The notes under the pieces: model-generated
The model's database searches: none
What the model was told of the DNA's origin: nothing
The model's input: only the letters and a program-made list of their open reading frames with translations
Shown here: one piece after another, positions 36,026 through 44,510 of the stretch
Layout of the letters: each line of letters starts with the position of its first letter
Numbering within the stretch: the stretch's first letter is position 1
Translations under genes and position numbers: made by a program
DNA from: JAJAZB01 sp964244295
GTDB taxonomy: Bacteria; Bacteroidota; Bacteroidia; Cytophagales; Spirosomataceae
Direction of reading: 5' to 3'
Assembly: GCA_964244295.1 (NCBI GenBank)
Contig: CAXTIG010000011.1
Coordinates: 1 to 64,000 of the forward strand
Length of the DNA: 64,000 bases

Positions 36026-36132
36026 TTGCCGATGGATTTACGAATTACGAAATCAACGATTCAGCGAAGCTACTTACGAATGAGGATTTCTCCTGACGAC
36101 TAATGACTGACGACCCTCGACTTTTTTCGCCT

Positions 36133-36963
36133 TCAAAACACCTTTAAAAACGTCGCGATAAACGGGGCCGAAAGCAGCAGCCCGTCGAAGCGGTCAAGGA
36201 ACCCCCCGTGGCCGGGAATGGTGTTGGCGGAGTCTTTGATGGCCATGCTGCGCTTAAACAACGACTCCACCAAATCGCCGTAAGTACCCGCCACTACGAT
36301 AATGGCCCCGATACAAAGCCACTGCCAGGGCAGTAAATCGGTGTAATACTGACCCAGCAACAGGGCCACCACCAGCGCCGACAGCGCCCCGCCGATGCTT
36401 CCCTCCCACGATTTTTTGGGCGAAACCCGCTCGAAAAGTTTCGTGCGCCCGAAACGTGTTCCGGCAAAATACGCCCCCGTGTCGCTGGCCCAGAGCAGGA
36501 ACAAACAGCCCAGCACCCGCTGGTAGCTGTAGTGCCCACCGGGCAGGGCAATCACCGTGATGAGCGAGAAGGGCAGCGCCACGTAAATAATCCCCAGAAA
36601 GGTAAAGGCGATGTTCGTGAAGGGTTTGCGCTCGTTTTTCTTGTACAGTTTGATAAAAAAAATCACCGTCAGCAGCGGTGAAATCAGGAAATAATCCTCG
36701 AAGTGGAGGTAATGTTCTTCAATCAGAAACGTCAACGCGTTGAGCGCCCCCCCCACAAACGTGCCGTAGTACTTGAGCGGGGCGTTGCCGTCGAGGCCGA
36801 GCAGGCGGTAAAATTCGAGTTGGGCCAGCACACTGATGCTCGTGAAAAGGATGATAAATCCCCATTCGTTTACGGTGACGGCGAAGAGAATCAGCGCCAC
36901 GCCCACCACGCCGGCGATGGCCCGCTGGGCGAGGTTGGAGTAGCTACTCAGCCGTTGTTTCAT
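36133..36963 (-). CDS. cdsA: Phosphatidate cytidylyltransferase (CDP-diacylglycerol synthase)
   Basis: This integral membrane enzyme makes CDP-diacylglycerol from CTP and phosphatidic acid. The 276 residues contain about eight hydrophobic segments and the family signatures SPKKSWEG and, near the C terminus, GDLVESLFKRSMAIKDS followed by PGHGGFLDRFDGL. The length is as usual. Its start overlaps the DUF2007 gene by 20 bases, so the CPBP, DUF2007 and cdsA genes form one operon. Confidence 0.96.
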   Translation of the reverse strand: MKQRLSSYSNLAQRAIAGVVGVALILFAVTVNEWGFIILFTSISVLAQLEFYRLLGLDGNAPLKYYGTFVGGALNALTFLIEEHYLHFEDYFLISPLLTVIFFIKLYKKNERKPFTNIAFTFLGIIYVALPFSLITVIALPGGHYSYQRVLGCLFLLWASDTGAYFAGTRFGRTKLFERVSPKKSWEGSIGGALSALVVALLLGQYYTDLLPWQWLCIGAIIVVAGTYGDLVESLFKRSMAIKDSANTIPGHGGFLDRFDGLLLSAPFIATFLKVF

Positions 36964-37153
36964 TCGAAATCAGAAATTTAGCCAGCACCGCATCCGTCAC
37001 CGGCACGTAGAGTTCGCACAAGCCGAGGTGGTACGAGCGGTCCTGCTTGTTGAGCACCACGGCGGCAATGCCATGGCTTTCTTCCAGAAAAGCCCGCAGC
37101 ATTTCGACCCGCAGGGGATTCGTCGATTCCAGTATTTTTTCCCAACCGTCCAT
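36944..37153 (-). CDS. DUF2007 domain protein
   Basis: A 69-residue protein (MDGWEKILESTNPLRVEML) with the DUF2007 pattern: a ferredoxin-like fold with AEML-type helix, followed by VVLNKQDRSYHLGLCELYVP. The family is called putative signal-transducing but no function is established. The ATG at 37153 fits the family better than the upstream one at 37219. It overlaps cdsA by 20 bases and follows the CPBP gene by 62 bases. Confidence 0.8.
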   Translation of the reverse strand: MDGWEKILESTNPLRVEMLRAFLEESHGIAAVVLNKQDRSYHLGLCELYVPVTDAVLAKFLISNETTAE

Positions 37154-37215
37154 GTCTGATTTCGGATTTTCGAGGGCGAAACGCAGATTGACCAAAGCCA
37201 ACCCCAAGCCTTCTT

Positions 37216-38145
37216 TCACATTTCAGCTTTCACAGTTCTCCTGACCGCCCAGAGCAGCGCCGTCGCCAGGCCCAGGGACACCAACGCGGCCAGCACGGGC
37301 ACCGAGTCGGTGTTTTCGATGTCGTACTCCACGAGTTTATTCCGAAACAGGTACACGCCCACCAGCGTGATGCCGTTGTTGACGAAGTGCGCGAACATGG
37401 CCACGCCCAGGTTGCGCGTCCAGGCGTAAAGGTACCCGAAGAGCGCCCCCAGAATAAGGCGCGGGAAGAAGCCGTAAAACTGAAAGTGAATGGCGCTAAA
37501 AATCGCCGCCGACAGCCAAATGGCCACGTGGACATTGCCGAAGGCCCAGCGAAAGAGGTTTTGCACCACGCCCCGGAAGAGCAACTCCTCCCCCACCGCC
37601 GGAATCACCGCCACCACGAGCAGCCCCACGAGGAGTTGGGCGGGCGAACTAAACTGGGTCAGAAACTTGGTCAGTTCGTCGAGGCTGGTTTCCTGGGCTT
37701 TCATCCAGTCTTCGACGGGTTGCAGGACCGGCGGCAAATCGAGGGCCTGGTTGAGTTCGTACACCCAGCCGTTGAAGGGCATCACCAGAATTCCCAACAA
37801 AAAAACCAGCGGCCAGACGACCAGATTCACGCCCGCCTGGTTGAAATCGGCCACCTGCCGCCCTTCAAAAAACCGCCAGAACAGCCAGGGTGCCGCCACA
37901 AACCCGCCCAGCGACGACCCGGCCTGAATCCACATCAGGGCGTTCCAGGCACCGGGGTACTGGGTTGGCTGGTTGACTACATCGGCTACTTGGTTGAGCG
38001 AAAGGCCGGTCACTGCCTGCGCCAGGAGTAAGCCCAGGAATTGCCCCACGAACAGCCCCGTCAGGACCAGTCCCGTGAGAATAAGCAGGTTGGCAAACAG
38101 CGAACGGCGGGGGGAATTTTCGAAGTGCAGCGGGTGTTCGGGCAT
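37216..38145 (-). CDS. CPBP family intramembrane glutamic endopeptidase
   Basis: A multi-pass membrane protein of 309 residues, of the CAAX-prenyl-protease/Abi type. The catalytic motif GEELLFRG (Glu186-Glu187, Arg191), His220 in AIHFQFYG and FAHFVNN (His253, Asn256-257) are all present. Substrates in bacteria are mostly unknown. The upstream ATG at 38334 is rejected because the extension is not hydrophobic and contains intergenic sequence. It is the first gene of the operon with DUF2007 and cdsA. Confidence 0.9.
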   Translation of the reverse strand: MPEHPLHFENSPRRSLFANLLILTGLVLTGLFVGQFLGLLLAQAVTGLSLNQVADVVNQPTQYPGAWNALMWIQAGSSLGGFVAAPWLFWRFFEGRQVADFNQAGVNLVVWPLVFLLGILVMPFNGWVYELNQALDLPPVLQPVEDWMKAQETSLDELTKFLTQFSSPAQLLVGLLVVAVIPAVGEELLFRGVVQNLFRWAFGNVHVAIWLSAAIFSAIHFQFYGFFPRLILGALFGYLYAWTRNLGVAMFAHFVNNGITLVGVYLFRNKLVEYDIENTDSVPVLAALVSLGLATALLWAVRRTVKAEM

Positions 38146-38254
38146 AGTCGTCGTAAATTTAGGGCAAAAAAGGACAGTCGATAGTCGATAGCCGTTGGTC
38201 AGCACCAGAAATTGCCTGAACGAACGACGGTTGACTATCGACGGACGATTAAAA

Positions 38255-38719
38255 ATGACCAATCCGGACGAAATAAAGGCCATCGCAGAACAGAAGCTCG
38301 CAGAGGCCAAGCACCTGCTGGCTGGTGGTTTCAACGAAGGAGCTTACTACCTGGCCGGGTATTGCGTTGAACTCTACTTGAAAGCCAGAATTTGCGAAGT
38401 ACTGGGTTTGGATGATTTGTTTGTGGACGCCGAAGCCTCAGTCAGTAATCAGGCTTCCCCCAGTAACCGGGAAATTGGAAAAGTTTTTAAAATTCATGAT
38501 TTGCCTAAACTGGTGCTGTTGGCAGGCTTGAGTCAAAAACTGGAGGCAGAAAGCACCACTAATCCCTTTCTGTTGGTCAACTGGTCCGTCCTAAAAGATT
38601 GGCGTGAAACAAAGCGCTATGCCCGACCTGGTTCGATTAGCCGTCAGGCCGTTGAACTACACATTAACGCGATCGAAAATCCACAAAATGGCTTTGTCAC
38701 ATGGATACAGAGGCTTTGA
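38255..38719 (+). CDS. HEPN domain protein
   Basis: A 154-residue helical protein with the HEPN pattern: AEAKHLLAGGFNEGAYYLAGYCVELYLKA in the first helices (about 16-44) and WRETKRYA near residues 116-123. R130 and H136 form an RX5H motif of the type that gives HEPN RNases their activity, though it may be fortuitous. HEPN proteins often act as toxins paired with a nucleotidyltransferase antitoxin. Here the partner gene overlaps by 19 bases but is not a recognisable nucleotidyltransferase. Base composition is less GC-rich than the neighbours, consistent with acquisition. The ATG at 38255 is preferred over 38195. Confidence 0.8.
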   Translation: MTNPDEIKAIAEQKLAEAKHLLAGGFNEGAYYLAGYCVELYLKARICEVLGLDDLFVDAEASVSNQASPSNREIGKVFKIHDLPKLVLLAGLSQKLEAESTTNPFLLVNWSVLKDWRETKRYARPGSISRQAVELHINAIENPQNGFVTWIQRL

Positions 38720-39063
38720 AAACTGAATTAATGAAAGTGGTTGCCGCGTTTGAGGCAGAAGGAACCCCATTGTCATTTGCCGGAATAACCCCGGCGTATC
38801 CTGGTTTGCGCAGTACTTCCTACAACTTTCAGGTCAGTGGGCATTTTTTGGAAAGTAACCCAAAGGCAATTGAATTAGTCGTAAAAAAACTCTTTCTGTT
38901 GCTCCCTGCCAACGTTCGCCGCTTCATTCACGCGGTTCAGATTTATGACCCGACCAGTGTCATTTCTGCCCCACTTTTATACCCTGACGACACCTGGATA
39001 TTGGTAAACAAGCTCAATTTCAAACCGAATCCGTACCAGTATTATCAGTCAATCGAAGAGTAA
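38701..39063 (+). CDS. Unrecognised partner of the HEPN gene
   Basis: A 120-residue protein starting MDTEALKTELMKVVAAFEAE, with a later segment ALELVVKKLFLLLPANVRRFIH-like (IELVVKKLFLLLPANVRR) and an Asp/Pro-rich C-terminal part. No nucleotidyltransferase GSxxxGxxxxxSDxD motif was found. The gene overlaps the HEPN gene by 19 bases and ends with TAA touching the dusB ATG, so it is translationally linked to both. The domain order and the overlap suggest an antitoxin or a stability factor for HEPN, but this is inference. Confidence 0.7.
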   Translation: MDTEALKTELMKVVAAFEAEGTPLSFAGITPAYPGLRSTSYNFQVSGHFLESNPKAIELVVKKLFLLLPANVRRFIHAVQIYDPTSVISAPLLYPDDTWILVNKLNFKPNPYQYYQSIEE

Positions 39064-40056
39064 ATGCCCAAAATCCGCAACATCGAACTCGGCGAATTCC
39101 CGCTGCTTCTGGCCCCGATGGAGGACGTCAGCGACCCGCCCTTCCGCGCCGTGTGCAAGCAGCACGGGGCCGATTTGATGTACACCGAGTTCATCTCGTC
39201 CGAGGGCCTCATCCGCGACGCGGCCAAGAGCGTCCAGAAACTCGATATTTTCGAGTACGAGCGGCCCATCGGCATTCAACTCTTTGGCTCCGACGTGGCT
39301 ACGATGGGCGAATGCGCCCGCATTGCCAGCGCGGCCAACCCCGACCTCATCGACATCAACTACGGCTGTCCCGTCAAGCAGGTCGCCTGCCGGGGCGCGG
39401 GCGCGGCGCTGCTCCAGGACATTCCGAAAATGGTGCGCATGACCGCCGCCGTGGTGGCTGCCACGCCCCTGCCCGTAACGGTGAAAACCCGCCTCGGCTG
39501 GGACGACAGTACCAAAAACATCGAGGAAGTGGCCGAGCGCCTGCAAGACGTGGGCATCGAAGCGCTCACCATCCACGGGCGCACCCGCGTGCAATTGTAC
39601 AAAGGCGAGGCCGACTGGCGGCTCATCGCGAAGGTGCGCGAAAACCCCCGCATCCGCATCCCGATTTTTGGCAACGGCGACATTGACTCGCCCGAAAAGG
39701 CCCTCGAATACCGCAACCGCTACGGCGTGGACGGCCTGATGATTGGCCGGGCCAGCATCGGCTATCCCTGGATTTTCAACGAAATCAAGCATTTCCTGAA
39801 AACCGGCGAGCACCTCCCCGCCCCCACCGTGACCGACCGCGTGGAGGCCTGCCGCCAGCACCTCGATTTTTCGGTGCGCTGGAAGGGCGAAAAAACGGGT
39901 ATTTTCGAGATGCGCCGTCACTACGCCAACTACTTCAAGGGCCTGGAGAACTTCAAACCCTTCCGCGCCCGCTTCGTCGATGCCCCCGACCACGCGGCGG
40001 TGACGGCGATTTTGGAAGAAGTGGAGGAGGTTTATTCGGAACTAATCATGGACTAA
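39064..40056 (+). CDS. dusB: tRNA-dihydrouridine synthase
   Basis: An FMN-dependent enzyme that reduces uridines in the D-loop of tRNA. The 330 residues begin LLLAPMEDVSDPPFR, carry the catalytic NYGCPVKQV (Cys102), VKTRLGWDD, IHGRTRVQLYKGEADW and GNGDIDSPEKALE, and end with a helical tRNA-binding domain (MRRHYANYFKGLENF). The ATG directly follows the TAA of the HEPN-partner gene, so it may be coexpressed with that pair. The length is as usual for DusB. Confidence 0.95.
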   Translation: MPKIRNIELGEFPLLLAPMEDVSDPPFRAVCKQHGADLMYTEFISSEGLIRDAAKSVQKLDIFEYERPIGIQLFGSDVATMGECARIASAANPDLIDINYGCPVKQVACRGAGAALLQDIPKMVRMTAAVVAATPLPVTVKTRLGWDDSTKNIEEVAERLQDVGIEALTIHGRTRVQLYKGEADWRLIAKVRENPRIRIPIFGNGDIDSPEKALEYRNRYGVDGLMIGRASIGYPWIFNEIKHFLKTGEHLPAPTVTDRVEACRQHLDFSVRWKGEKTGIFEMRRHYANYFKGLENFKPFRARFVDAPDHAAVTAILEEVEEVYSELIMD

Positions 40057-40057
40057 A

Positions 40058-40118
40058 GGAGTAAGGGAGAAAAGGAGGAGTGAATCAGAAAATTCATTAA
40101 TCCTTTTTCCCTTACTCC
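40058..40118. repeat. Imperfect inverted repeat between dusB and the transporter
   Basis: Arms of about 18 bases (GGAGTAAGGGAGAAAAGGA and complement with a few mismatches) lie one base after the dusB stop and end shortly before the transporter ATG. Confidence 0.55.
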
Positions 40119-40126
40119 CTGTTTTC

Positions 40127-41059
40127 ATGCCCACTTCTCCGGTTTCTACCCGCCCGACCACCCTTGCCTGGGTGCTGCTTGCCATCCTGGCCCTTACTTG
40201 GGGCTGTTCGTTCATGTTGGTTAAAAAAGCGCTCGTTGGGTTCACCGCCCCGCAGGTGGGCGGGATGCGCATTTTTGCGGCGTTTTTGTTTTTCCTTCCG
40301 ATTTTGATTGCGCAGCGTAAGCACCTGCCCGCCCGCCACCGCTGGGGCTGGTGTTTGCTGGCCGGGCTGTTGGGCAATTTGGTTCCGGCGCTTTTGTTTG
40401 CGGCGGCGGGCCAGGAATTGAGCAGTTCGGTGTCGGGCATTCTCAACTCGTTCACGCCCCTGTTCGTGCTGGTCGTAGGCGTGTTGTTCTTCAAAAACAA
40501 GGTTCGATCCGACCAAATCGTCGGGATGGTGTTCGGCCTGCTGGGTTGCGCGCTGATTATTCTGGTGGGCAATGGGGGCGGGTTTTCGCTCAATGGCTAC
40601 GCCCTGCTGGTGGTGTTGGCTACGGTGTGCTACGGTTTCAACCTGCACGTGGTTCGCACGTTTCTGAGCGGCATTCCTGCCCTGGCGCTCACGGCGGCTA
40701 TTTTTGCCACCATTGGGCCGCTGGCCGGGCTATTGCTGCTCGGCACCGGCGATTTTCTCGAACGCGCCGCCCGCCCCGAAGCCCTGCAACCGCTGCTCTA
40801 CGCCGGCATTCTGGGCGTGGTCGGTTCGGGCGTGGCGATGATTTTGTTCAACCGCCTGCTCCAGATGACCTCCGCCGTATTCGCCAGTTCGGTCACGTAC
40901 CTGATTCCCGTCGTGGCGGTGGGCTGGGGCCTGCTCGACGGCGAGCGCCTTTCGTGGCAACAATTTTTCGGCATGGCGGTGATTCTGGTGGGCGTTTATT
41001 TAGTGAACCGTCCAGCTCCGAGACGCGTAGCCGAACCAGCGGAGGTTTCTGAATCCTGA
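40127..41059 (+). CDS. EamA/DMT superfamily transporter
   Basis: A 310-residue inner-membrane protein with about ten hydrophobic helices in two repeats, each an EamA domain. The first begins LAILALTWGCSFMLVKKALVGF, the second LLVVLATVCYGFNLHVVR. Members export amino acids or metabolites; the substrate cannot be read from the sequence. It is not coupled to its neighbours. Confidence 0.9.
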   Translation: MPTSPVSTRPTTLAWVLLAILALTWGCSFMLVKKALVGFTAPQVGGMRIFAAFLFFLPILIAQRKHLPARHRWGWCLLAGLLGNLVPALLFAAAGQELSSSVSGILNSFTPLFVLVVGVLFFKNKVRSDQIVGMVFGLLGCALIILVGNGGGFSLNGYALLVVLATVCYGFNLHVVRTFLSGIPALALTAAIFATIGPLAGLLLLGTGDFLERAARPEALQPLLYAGILGVVGSGVAMILFNRLLQMTSAVFASSVTYLIPVVAVGWGLLDGERLSWQQFFGMAVILVGVYLVNRPAPRRVAEPAEVSES

Positions 41060-41180
41060 TTGCGTTTTAGCCAGAGCAAGTAGCCAACGGAGCATAAGAT
41101 GCAGAGAATTTCTAATCTTTGCATCCAATCGCTGCATTGCGTAAAATCTGTTTTAACAAGCCTGCTTAGGATTAGGGGTT

Positions 41181-41316
41181 TTTAGTAAAGAGGCGATTGT
41201 CATCCCGACGCAGGAAGGATCTTGTTGGGTTGCCGGACACTCGATTATCAGCAAACAGTTCGGTAGGCCGACGAGATCCCTCCTGCGTCGGGATGACAAT
41301 CGCTGTTCTACTAAAT
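41181..41316. repeat. Inverted-repeat element with GTCATCCCGACG core (dispersed family)
   Basis: Arms of about 48 bases (41181-41228 and 41269-41316) match at most positions: TTTAGTA..., GCGATTGTCATCCCGACGCA, and GGATCTTGTTGG (left) / GGATCTCGTCGG (right, read on the complement). The loop is about 40 bases and has no gene. Related cores occur at 42683, 48411 and 62598. It ends 23 bases before the biotin-carrier ATG, so it may affect its expression. Confidence 0.8.
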
Positions 41317-41338
41317 GCTATACAACTTCAACATCCCC

Positions 41339-41836
41339 ATGTTCAAAGCCACCGTCCACGACCAGACCTTCGAGATTTCTTCCGAAAAAGATGGCCTGGC
41401 CGTCAACGGCCAGCCGCTCACCTGGGACCTGGCCGAGGTGCGCCCCGGCCTTTTTCACCTGTTGCACGAAGGCCGTTCCTACACCGCCGAAGTGCTGAAT
41501 GTGGAAGCCGAAACGAAAACCGTGACGCTGCGGCTCAATGGCAAAACGTACCCCGTGTGGGTCAAAGACCGCTTCGACCTGCTGCTCGACAGCCTCGGCA
41601 TCAGCAACGCGGCGGTGGGCAAAACGACCCAAATCAAAGCCCCCATGCCGGGCCTCATCGTCGACATTCGGGTGCAGCCCGGCCAGGCCGTCGCCAAAGG
41701 CGACACGGTGCTGATTCTGGAAGCGATGAAAATGGAAAACGTCATCAAAGCCCCCGCCGACGCCACCGTGAAAGCCCTCCGCGTCCAGCCCCGCGAAAAC
41801 GTGGAGAAGAATCAGGTGCTGGTGGAGTTTGAGTGA
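41339..41836 (+). CDS. Biotin/lipoyl attachment domain protein (biotin carboxyl carrier)
   Basis: A 165-residue carrier protein. The C-terminal half (from about residue 95) is a biotinyl domain, with APMPGLIVDIRVQPGQAVAKGD and the biotinylation motif EAMKM, whose Lys131 would be modified by BirA. The N-terminal half is a beta-rich domain of the sort found in acyl-CoA carboxylase subunits of Bacteroidota. No carboxylase gene is adjacent; the holo-enzyme is probably encoded elsewhere. The ATG at 41339 is preferred over 41315, which is part of the repeat. Confidence 0.88.
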   Translation: MFKATVHDQTFEISSEKDGLAVNGQPLTWDLAEVRPGLFHLLHEGRSYTAEVLNVEAETKTVTLRLNGKTYPVWVKDRFDLLLDSLGISNAAVGKTTQIKAPMPGLIVDIRVQPGQAVAKGDTVLILEAMKMENVIKAPADATVKALRVQPRENVEKNQVLVEFE

Positions 41837-41900
41837 GTGAGAAACAGGAGACAGGAGGCAAGAGACAAAAAGCCATCTGACCTTTTCTTGTCTCCTGTTT

Positions 41901-41933
41901 CTTGCCTCTTGTCTCCTGCTTCCCCTATCTTTA
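41901..41933 (+). promoter_or_regulatory. Candidate promoter for pyrH
   Basis: CTTG at 41901-41904 and TATCTTTA at 41926-41933 are each one base from the TTTG / TAnnTTTG elements, with the usual spacing of 25 bases. They lie about 20 bases before the pyrH ATG, implying a very short leader. The area is also part of an imperfect inverted repeat of CAGGAGACAAG-like units (about 41840-41923). Confidence 0.35.
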
Positions 41934-41951
41934 CGCCCCAAAAACGCCTTC

Positions 41952-42668
41952 ATGGACAAACCCCGGTACCAACGCATTCTCTTAAAGTTAAGCGGCGAGG
42001 CCCTCAGCGGCGAACGCGGCTACGGCATTGATTCCAATATTCTCAACCAGTACGCCGGAGAAATCAAGAACGTCGTGGATGCGGGCGTTCAGGTGGCCAT
42101 CGTCATTGGCGGGGGCAATATTTTTCGGGGGAAAGACGTCGAAAAAACCGGCATTGACCGCGTCCAGGGCGACCACATGGGCATGATGGCGACCATCATC
42201 AACGGCATCGCGATTCAGGCTTCCCTCGAGAAAATTGGCCTGCCCTCCCGCCTGCTTTCGGCAGTGCGGGTCGAGGCCATCTGCGAACCCTACATCCAGC
42301 GCCGGGCCGTGCGCCACCTCGAAAAAGGCCGCGTGGTTATTTTCGGGGCCGGAACGGGCAACCCTTTTTTCACGACCGACTCCGCCGCCAGCTTACGGGC
42401 CATCGAGATCGGGGCCGGCGTCGTGCTGAAGGGCACCAAAGTGGACGGCGTGTACACCGCCGACCCGAACAAAGACCCCAACGCCACCCGCTACGCCCAC
42501 GTCAGTTTCGACGAGGTGATTGCCAAAGGCCTCAACGTGATGGACATGACCGCCTTCACGCTTTGCCGGGAAAACAACCTGCCCATCATCGTCTTCAACA
42601 TGAACCAACCTGATACCCTCCACCGCATCGTGCTGGGAGGTGAGGATTTGGGGACATTGATTTCGTAG
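41952..42668 (+). CDS. pyrH: UMP kinase
   Basis: This hexameric amino-acid-kinase-fold enzyme converts UMP to UDP. The 238 residues show RILLKLSGEALSG at the start, VIGGGNIFRG, DHMGMMATIING, GAGTGNPFFTTDSAASLRA and KVDGVYTADPNKDP. The length is as expected. Followed by frr, as in many bacteria (pyrH-frr). Confidence 0.97.
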   Translation: MDKPRYQRILLKLSGEALSGERGYGIDSNILNQYAGEIKNVVDAGVQVAIVIGGGNIFRGKDVEKTGIDRVQGDHMGMMATIINGIAIQASLEKIGLPSRLLSAVRVEAICEPYIQRRAVRHLEKGRVVIFGAGTGNPFFTTDSAASLRAIEIGAGVVLKGTKVDGVYTADPNKDPNATRYAHVSFDEVIAKGLNVMDMTAFTLCRENNLPIIVFNMNQPDTLHRIVLGGEDLGTLIS

Positions 42669-42682
42669 AAAATCAAAAACGC

Positions 42683-42766
42683 CGTCATCCTGAAAGGACC
42701 TTGTTGGCTTGCCGTTCCCCTTTCAGGAAACTAAACGGTAGTCCAACAGGGTCCTTCAAGGATGAC
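42683..42766. repeat. Inverted-repeat element between pyrH and frr (dispersed family)
   Basis: Left arm GTCATCCTGAAAGGACCTTG continuing TTGGC, and right arm 42741-42766 whose complement reads GTCATCCTTGAAGGACCCTG. The 30-base loop has no gene. It shares GTCATCC and GGACC..GTTGG with elements at 41181 and 62598. Confidence 0.8.
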
Positions 42767-42783
42767 AGAATTTTCAGTTCAAC

Positions 42784-43344
42784 ATGGAAGAAATCGAACT
42801 ATTCCTGGACGACGCCCGGGACACGATGGAAAAAGCCATCAAACACACCCAGATCGAACTTTCTAAAATCCGGGCGGGCAAGGCTTCGCCAGCCATGCTC
42901 GACGGCATTCAGGTCGAGTACTACGGCGCGCTGACGCCCCTGACGGGCGTGGCCTCGGTCAACACGCCAGATGCCCGCACCATCGCCGTGAAGCCCTTCG
43001 AACGGAAGCTGATTCAGGACATCGAAAAGGCCATTCGCAACTCCAACGTGGGCCTCAACCCGCAGAACGACGGCGAGACCATCCGCCTCAACATCCCGCC
43101 GCTCACCGAAGAACGGCGGCGTGATTTGGTCAAAAAAGTAAAAAACGAAATTGAGGTGGGCAAAGTCAACGTGCGTAACATCCGCAAGGATACCAACGAC
43201 TCATTGCGCAAACTCACGAAGGAAGGCGTGTCGGAAGATGCCGTGAAGCAGGGCGAAGAGCGCGTCCAAAAATTGACCGACGGTTTCATCACCAAAATCG
43301 ACCAGCTTCTGGCGGCGAAAGAGGCGGATATTATGGCAGTCTAA
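42784..43344 (+). CDS. frr: Ribosome recycling factor
   Basis: RRF splits post-termination ribosomes together with EF-G. The 186-residue chain has the typical LSKIRAGKASPAMLDGIQVEYYG, KPFERKLIQDIEKAI, and NVRNIRKDTNDSLRKL helices, and the standard length. It lies 115 bases downstream of pyrH, separated by an inverted-repeat element. Confidence 0.97.
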   Translation: MEEIELFLDDARDTMEKAIKHTQIELSKIRAGKASPAMLDGIQVEYYGALTPLTGVASVNTPDARTIAVKPFERKLIQDIEKAIRNSNVGLNPQNDGETIRLNIPPLTEERRRDLVKKVKNEIEVGKVNVRNIRKDTNDSLRKLTKEGVSEDAVKQGEERVQKLTDGFITKIDQLLAAKEADIMAV

Positions 43345-43422
43345 TTTCCAATGTGCTAATTTCTAATGTGCGAATGGAAAGGCATCTTCATTCGCACATT
43401 AGAAATTAGCACATTGGAAATT
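43343..43422. repeat. Perfect 34-base inverted repeat between convergent frr and patatin genes
   Basis: Arms 43343-43376 and 43389-43422 are exactly complementary, with a 12-base loop. It fills the whole intergenic space, touching both stop codons, so it can end transcription from both sides despite lacking a T tract. The arm sequence is unlike the GTCATCC family. Confidence 0.92.
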
Positions 43423-44429
43423 CACTCTTTCTCCATCACCTCCCGCCCCCGTTGGTAGCCAATCGCAATCAACCGCTGGATGTCATCGGCGGTAAAGGCC
43501 TGGATGTCCACGTTGAGCGGGGCGGTGGGGCGGATGAGCGTCAGCTTCATTTTCCGGTAGCCTTTCAACACGCCCGTGGGCACTTCCGAGCCGTCTTCCG
43601 GCAGCAGGGCGTTGAAAAATTCGGCCCATTCGAGGTCACTGTTCAGGATTTCGTTCACGGCAATGTCCATCGCCCGGTCCACCAGCGCCAGCAGGTTGCC
43701 GTAAGCAAACGACTGCCCGTGGAGTTCCTGGTTGTGGCAGGCCACGCACACGATTTCGGAAGCCCCGTCGGAAATCGCCTTGCGAATGGGAGCCACGTCG
43801 CGGATGCCGCCGTCGAGGTAGGGCATGGCCGGATTGCCGCCAATGAGCACCAGCGGCATCAGAATCGGAATGGCGCTGCTCGCCATCACGTAATCCAGAA
43901 AATGCGGGAAATTCGGCTCGGCGTACACGATGCGCCCGTCGGTTACGTCCACGGCCCCGACTTTCAGCCCCACCGACGAGGCCAGGAGTTGGTCAGCATC
44001 GATGGTTTCGGTCAATAAGTCACGCAACGGCGTGGTGTCGAGCAGGCCCTCGAAGTTGCGCCGGAGCGCGCTCAGGCCCAGTTCGTAGGTGCCGCGCCGC
44101 AGGGCCAGGCTTTCGGGGTTGGTGATGCGCTCGGTCCAGATTCGGCACAACTCCCCGGTGGCCCGGCCCCAGTCGATTGCCTGCCTTTCGGTGGCCTGAC
44201 GACCGATTTCGTTGACCAGAAACGTGCCGTTCATCCCCCCGGCGGAGATGCCGTAAATCCAGTCGGGATGAAAACCCGCTTCGAGCACCGCCCGCACGGC
44301 TCCGGCTTGAAAGGCCCCCTTCACCGAACCCCCGGCGAGCACCAGTATTTTTTTTGAAGACCGAATGGATTGGTTTGGCGAGTCGCCGGGTTGGGGAGGG
44401 GTTGAGGCGGAAGCGCGGGTTCGGGGCAT
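43422..44429 (-). CDS. Patatin-like phospholipase
   Basis: A 335-residue Ser/Asp hydrolase: oxyanion loop GGSVKGAF (33-40), nucleophile GISAG (Ser62) and the dyad partner DGG (Asp206). Such enzymes cleave phospholipids or other acyl esters. No signal peptide is evident with the ATG at 44429; an upstream start at 44519 would add a hydrophobic N-terminal stretch of 30 residues but overlaps the ispB promoter region. The first 25 residues are low-complexity. It is divergent from the polyprenyl synthase gene. Confidence 0.9.
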   Translation of the reverse strand: MPRTRASASTPPQPGDSPNQSIRSSKKILVLAGGSVKGAFQAGAVRAVLEAGFHPDWIYGISAGGMNGTFLVNEIGRQATERQAIDWGRATGELCRIWTERITNPESLALRRGTYELGLSALRRNFEGLLDTTPLRDLLTETIDADQLLASSVGLKVGAVDVTDGRIVYAEPNFPHFLDYVMASSAIPILMPLVLIGGNPAMPYLDGGIRDVAPIRKAISDGASEIVCVACHNQELHGQSFAYGNLLALVDRAMDIAVNEILNSDLEWAEFFNALLPEDGSEVPTGVLKGYRKMKLTLIRPTAPLNVDIQAFTADDIQRLIAIGYQRGREVMEKE

Positions 44430-44502
44430 TTGGGGATGCAGAGGAAATGCGGAAAACAACCCCAAACAAACGAACTCACAAACAACCAAACAAAACAAGC
44501 GA

Positions 44503-44510
44503 TAGATTTG
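44503..44510 (+). promoter_or_regulatory. Candidate -7 box for the polyprenyl synthase gene
   Basis: TAGATTTG exactly matches TAnnTTTG and lies 19 bases before the ATG at 44529. No clear -33 element is seen. Confidence 0.4.

Noticed and set aside
41181..41316. Possible insertion sequence
   Set aside because: Only 136 bases, no transposase frame, and no visible target duplication; recorded as an inverted-repeat element.
41197..41832. Plus-strand open frame of 211 codons overlapping the biotin carrier gene
   Set aside because: Begins inside an inverted repeat and is Arg/His/Pro-rich in another frame; the biotin domain with EAMKM is in the frame starting at 41339.
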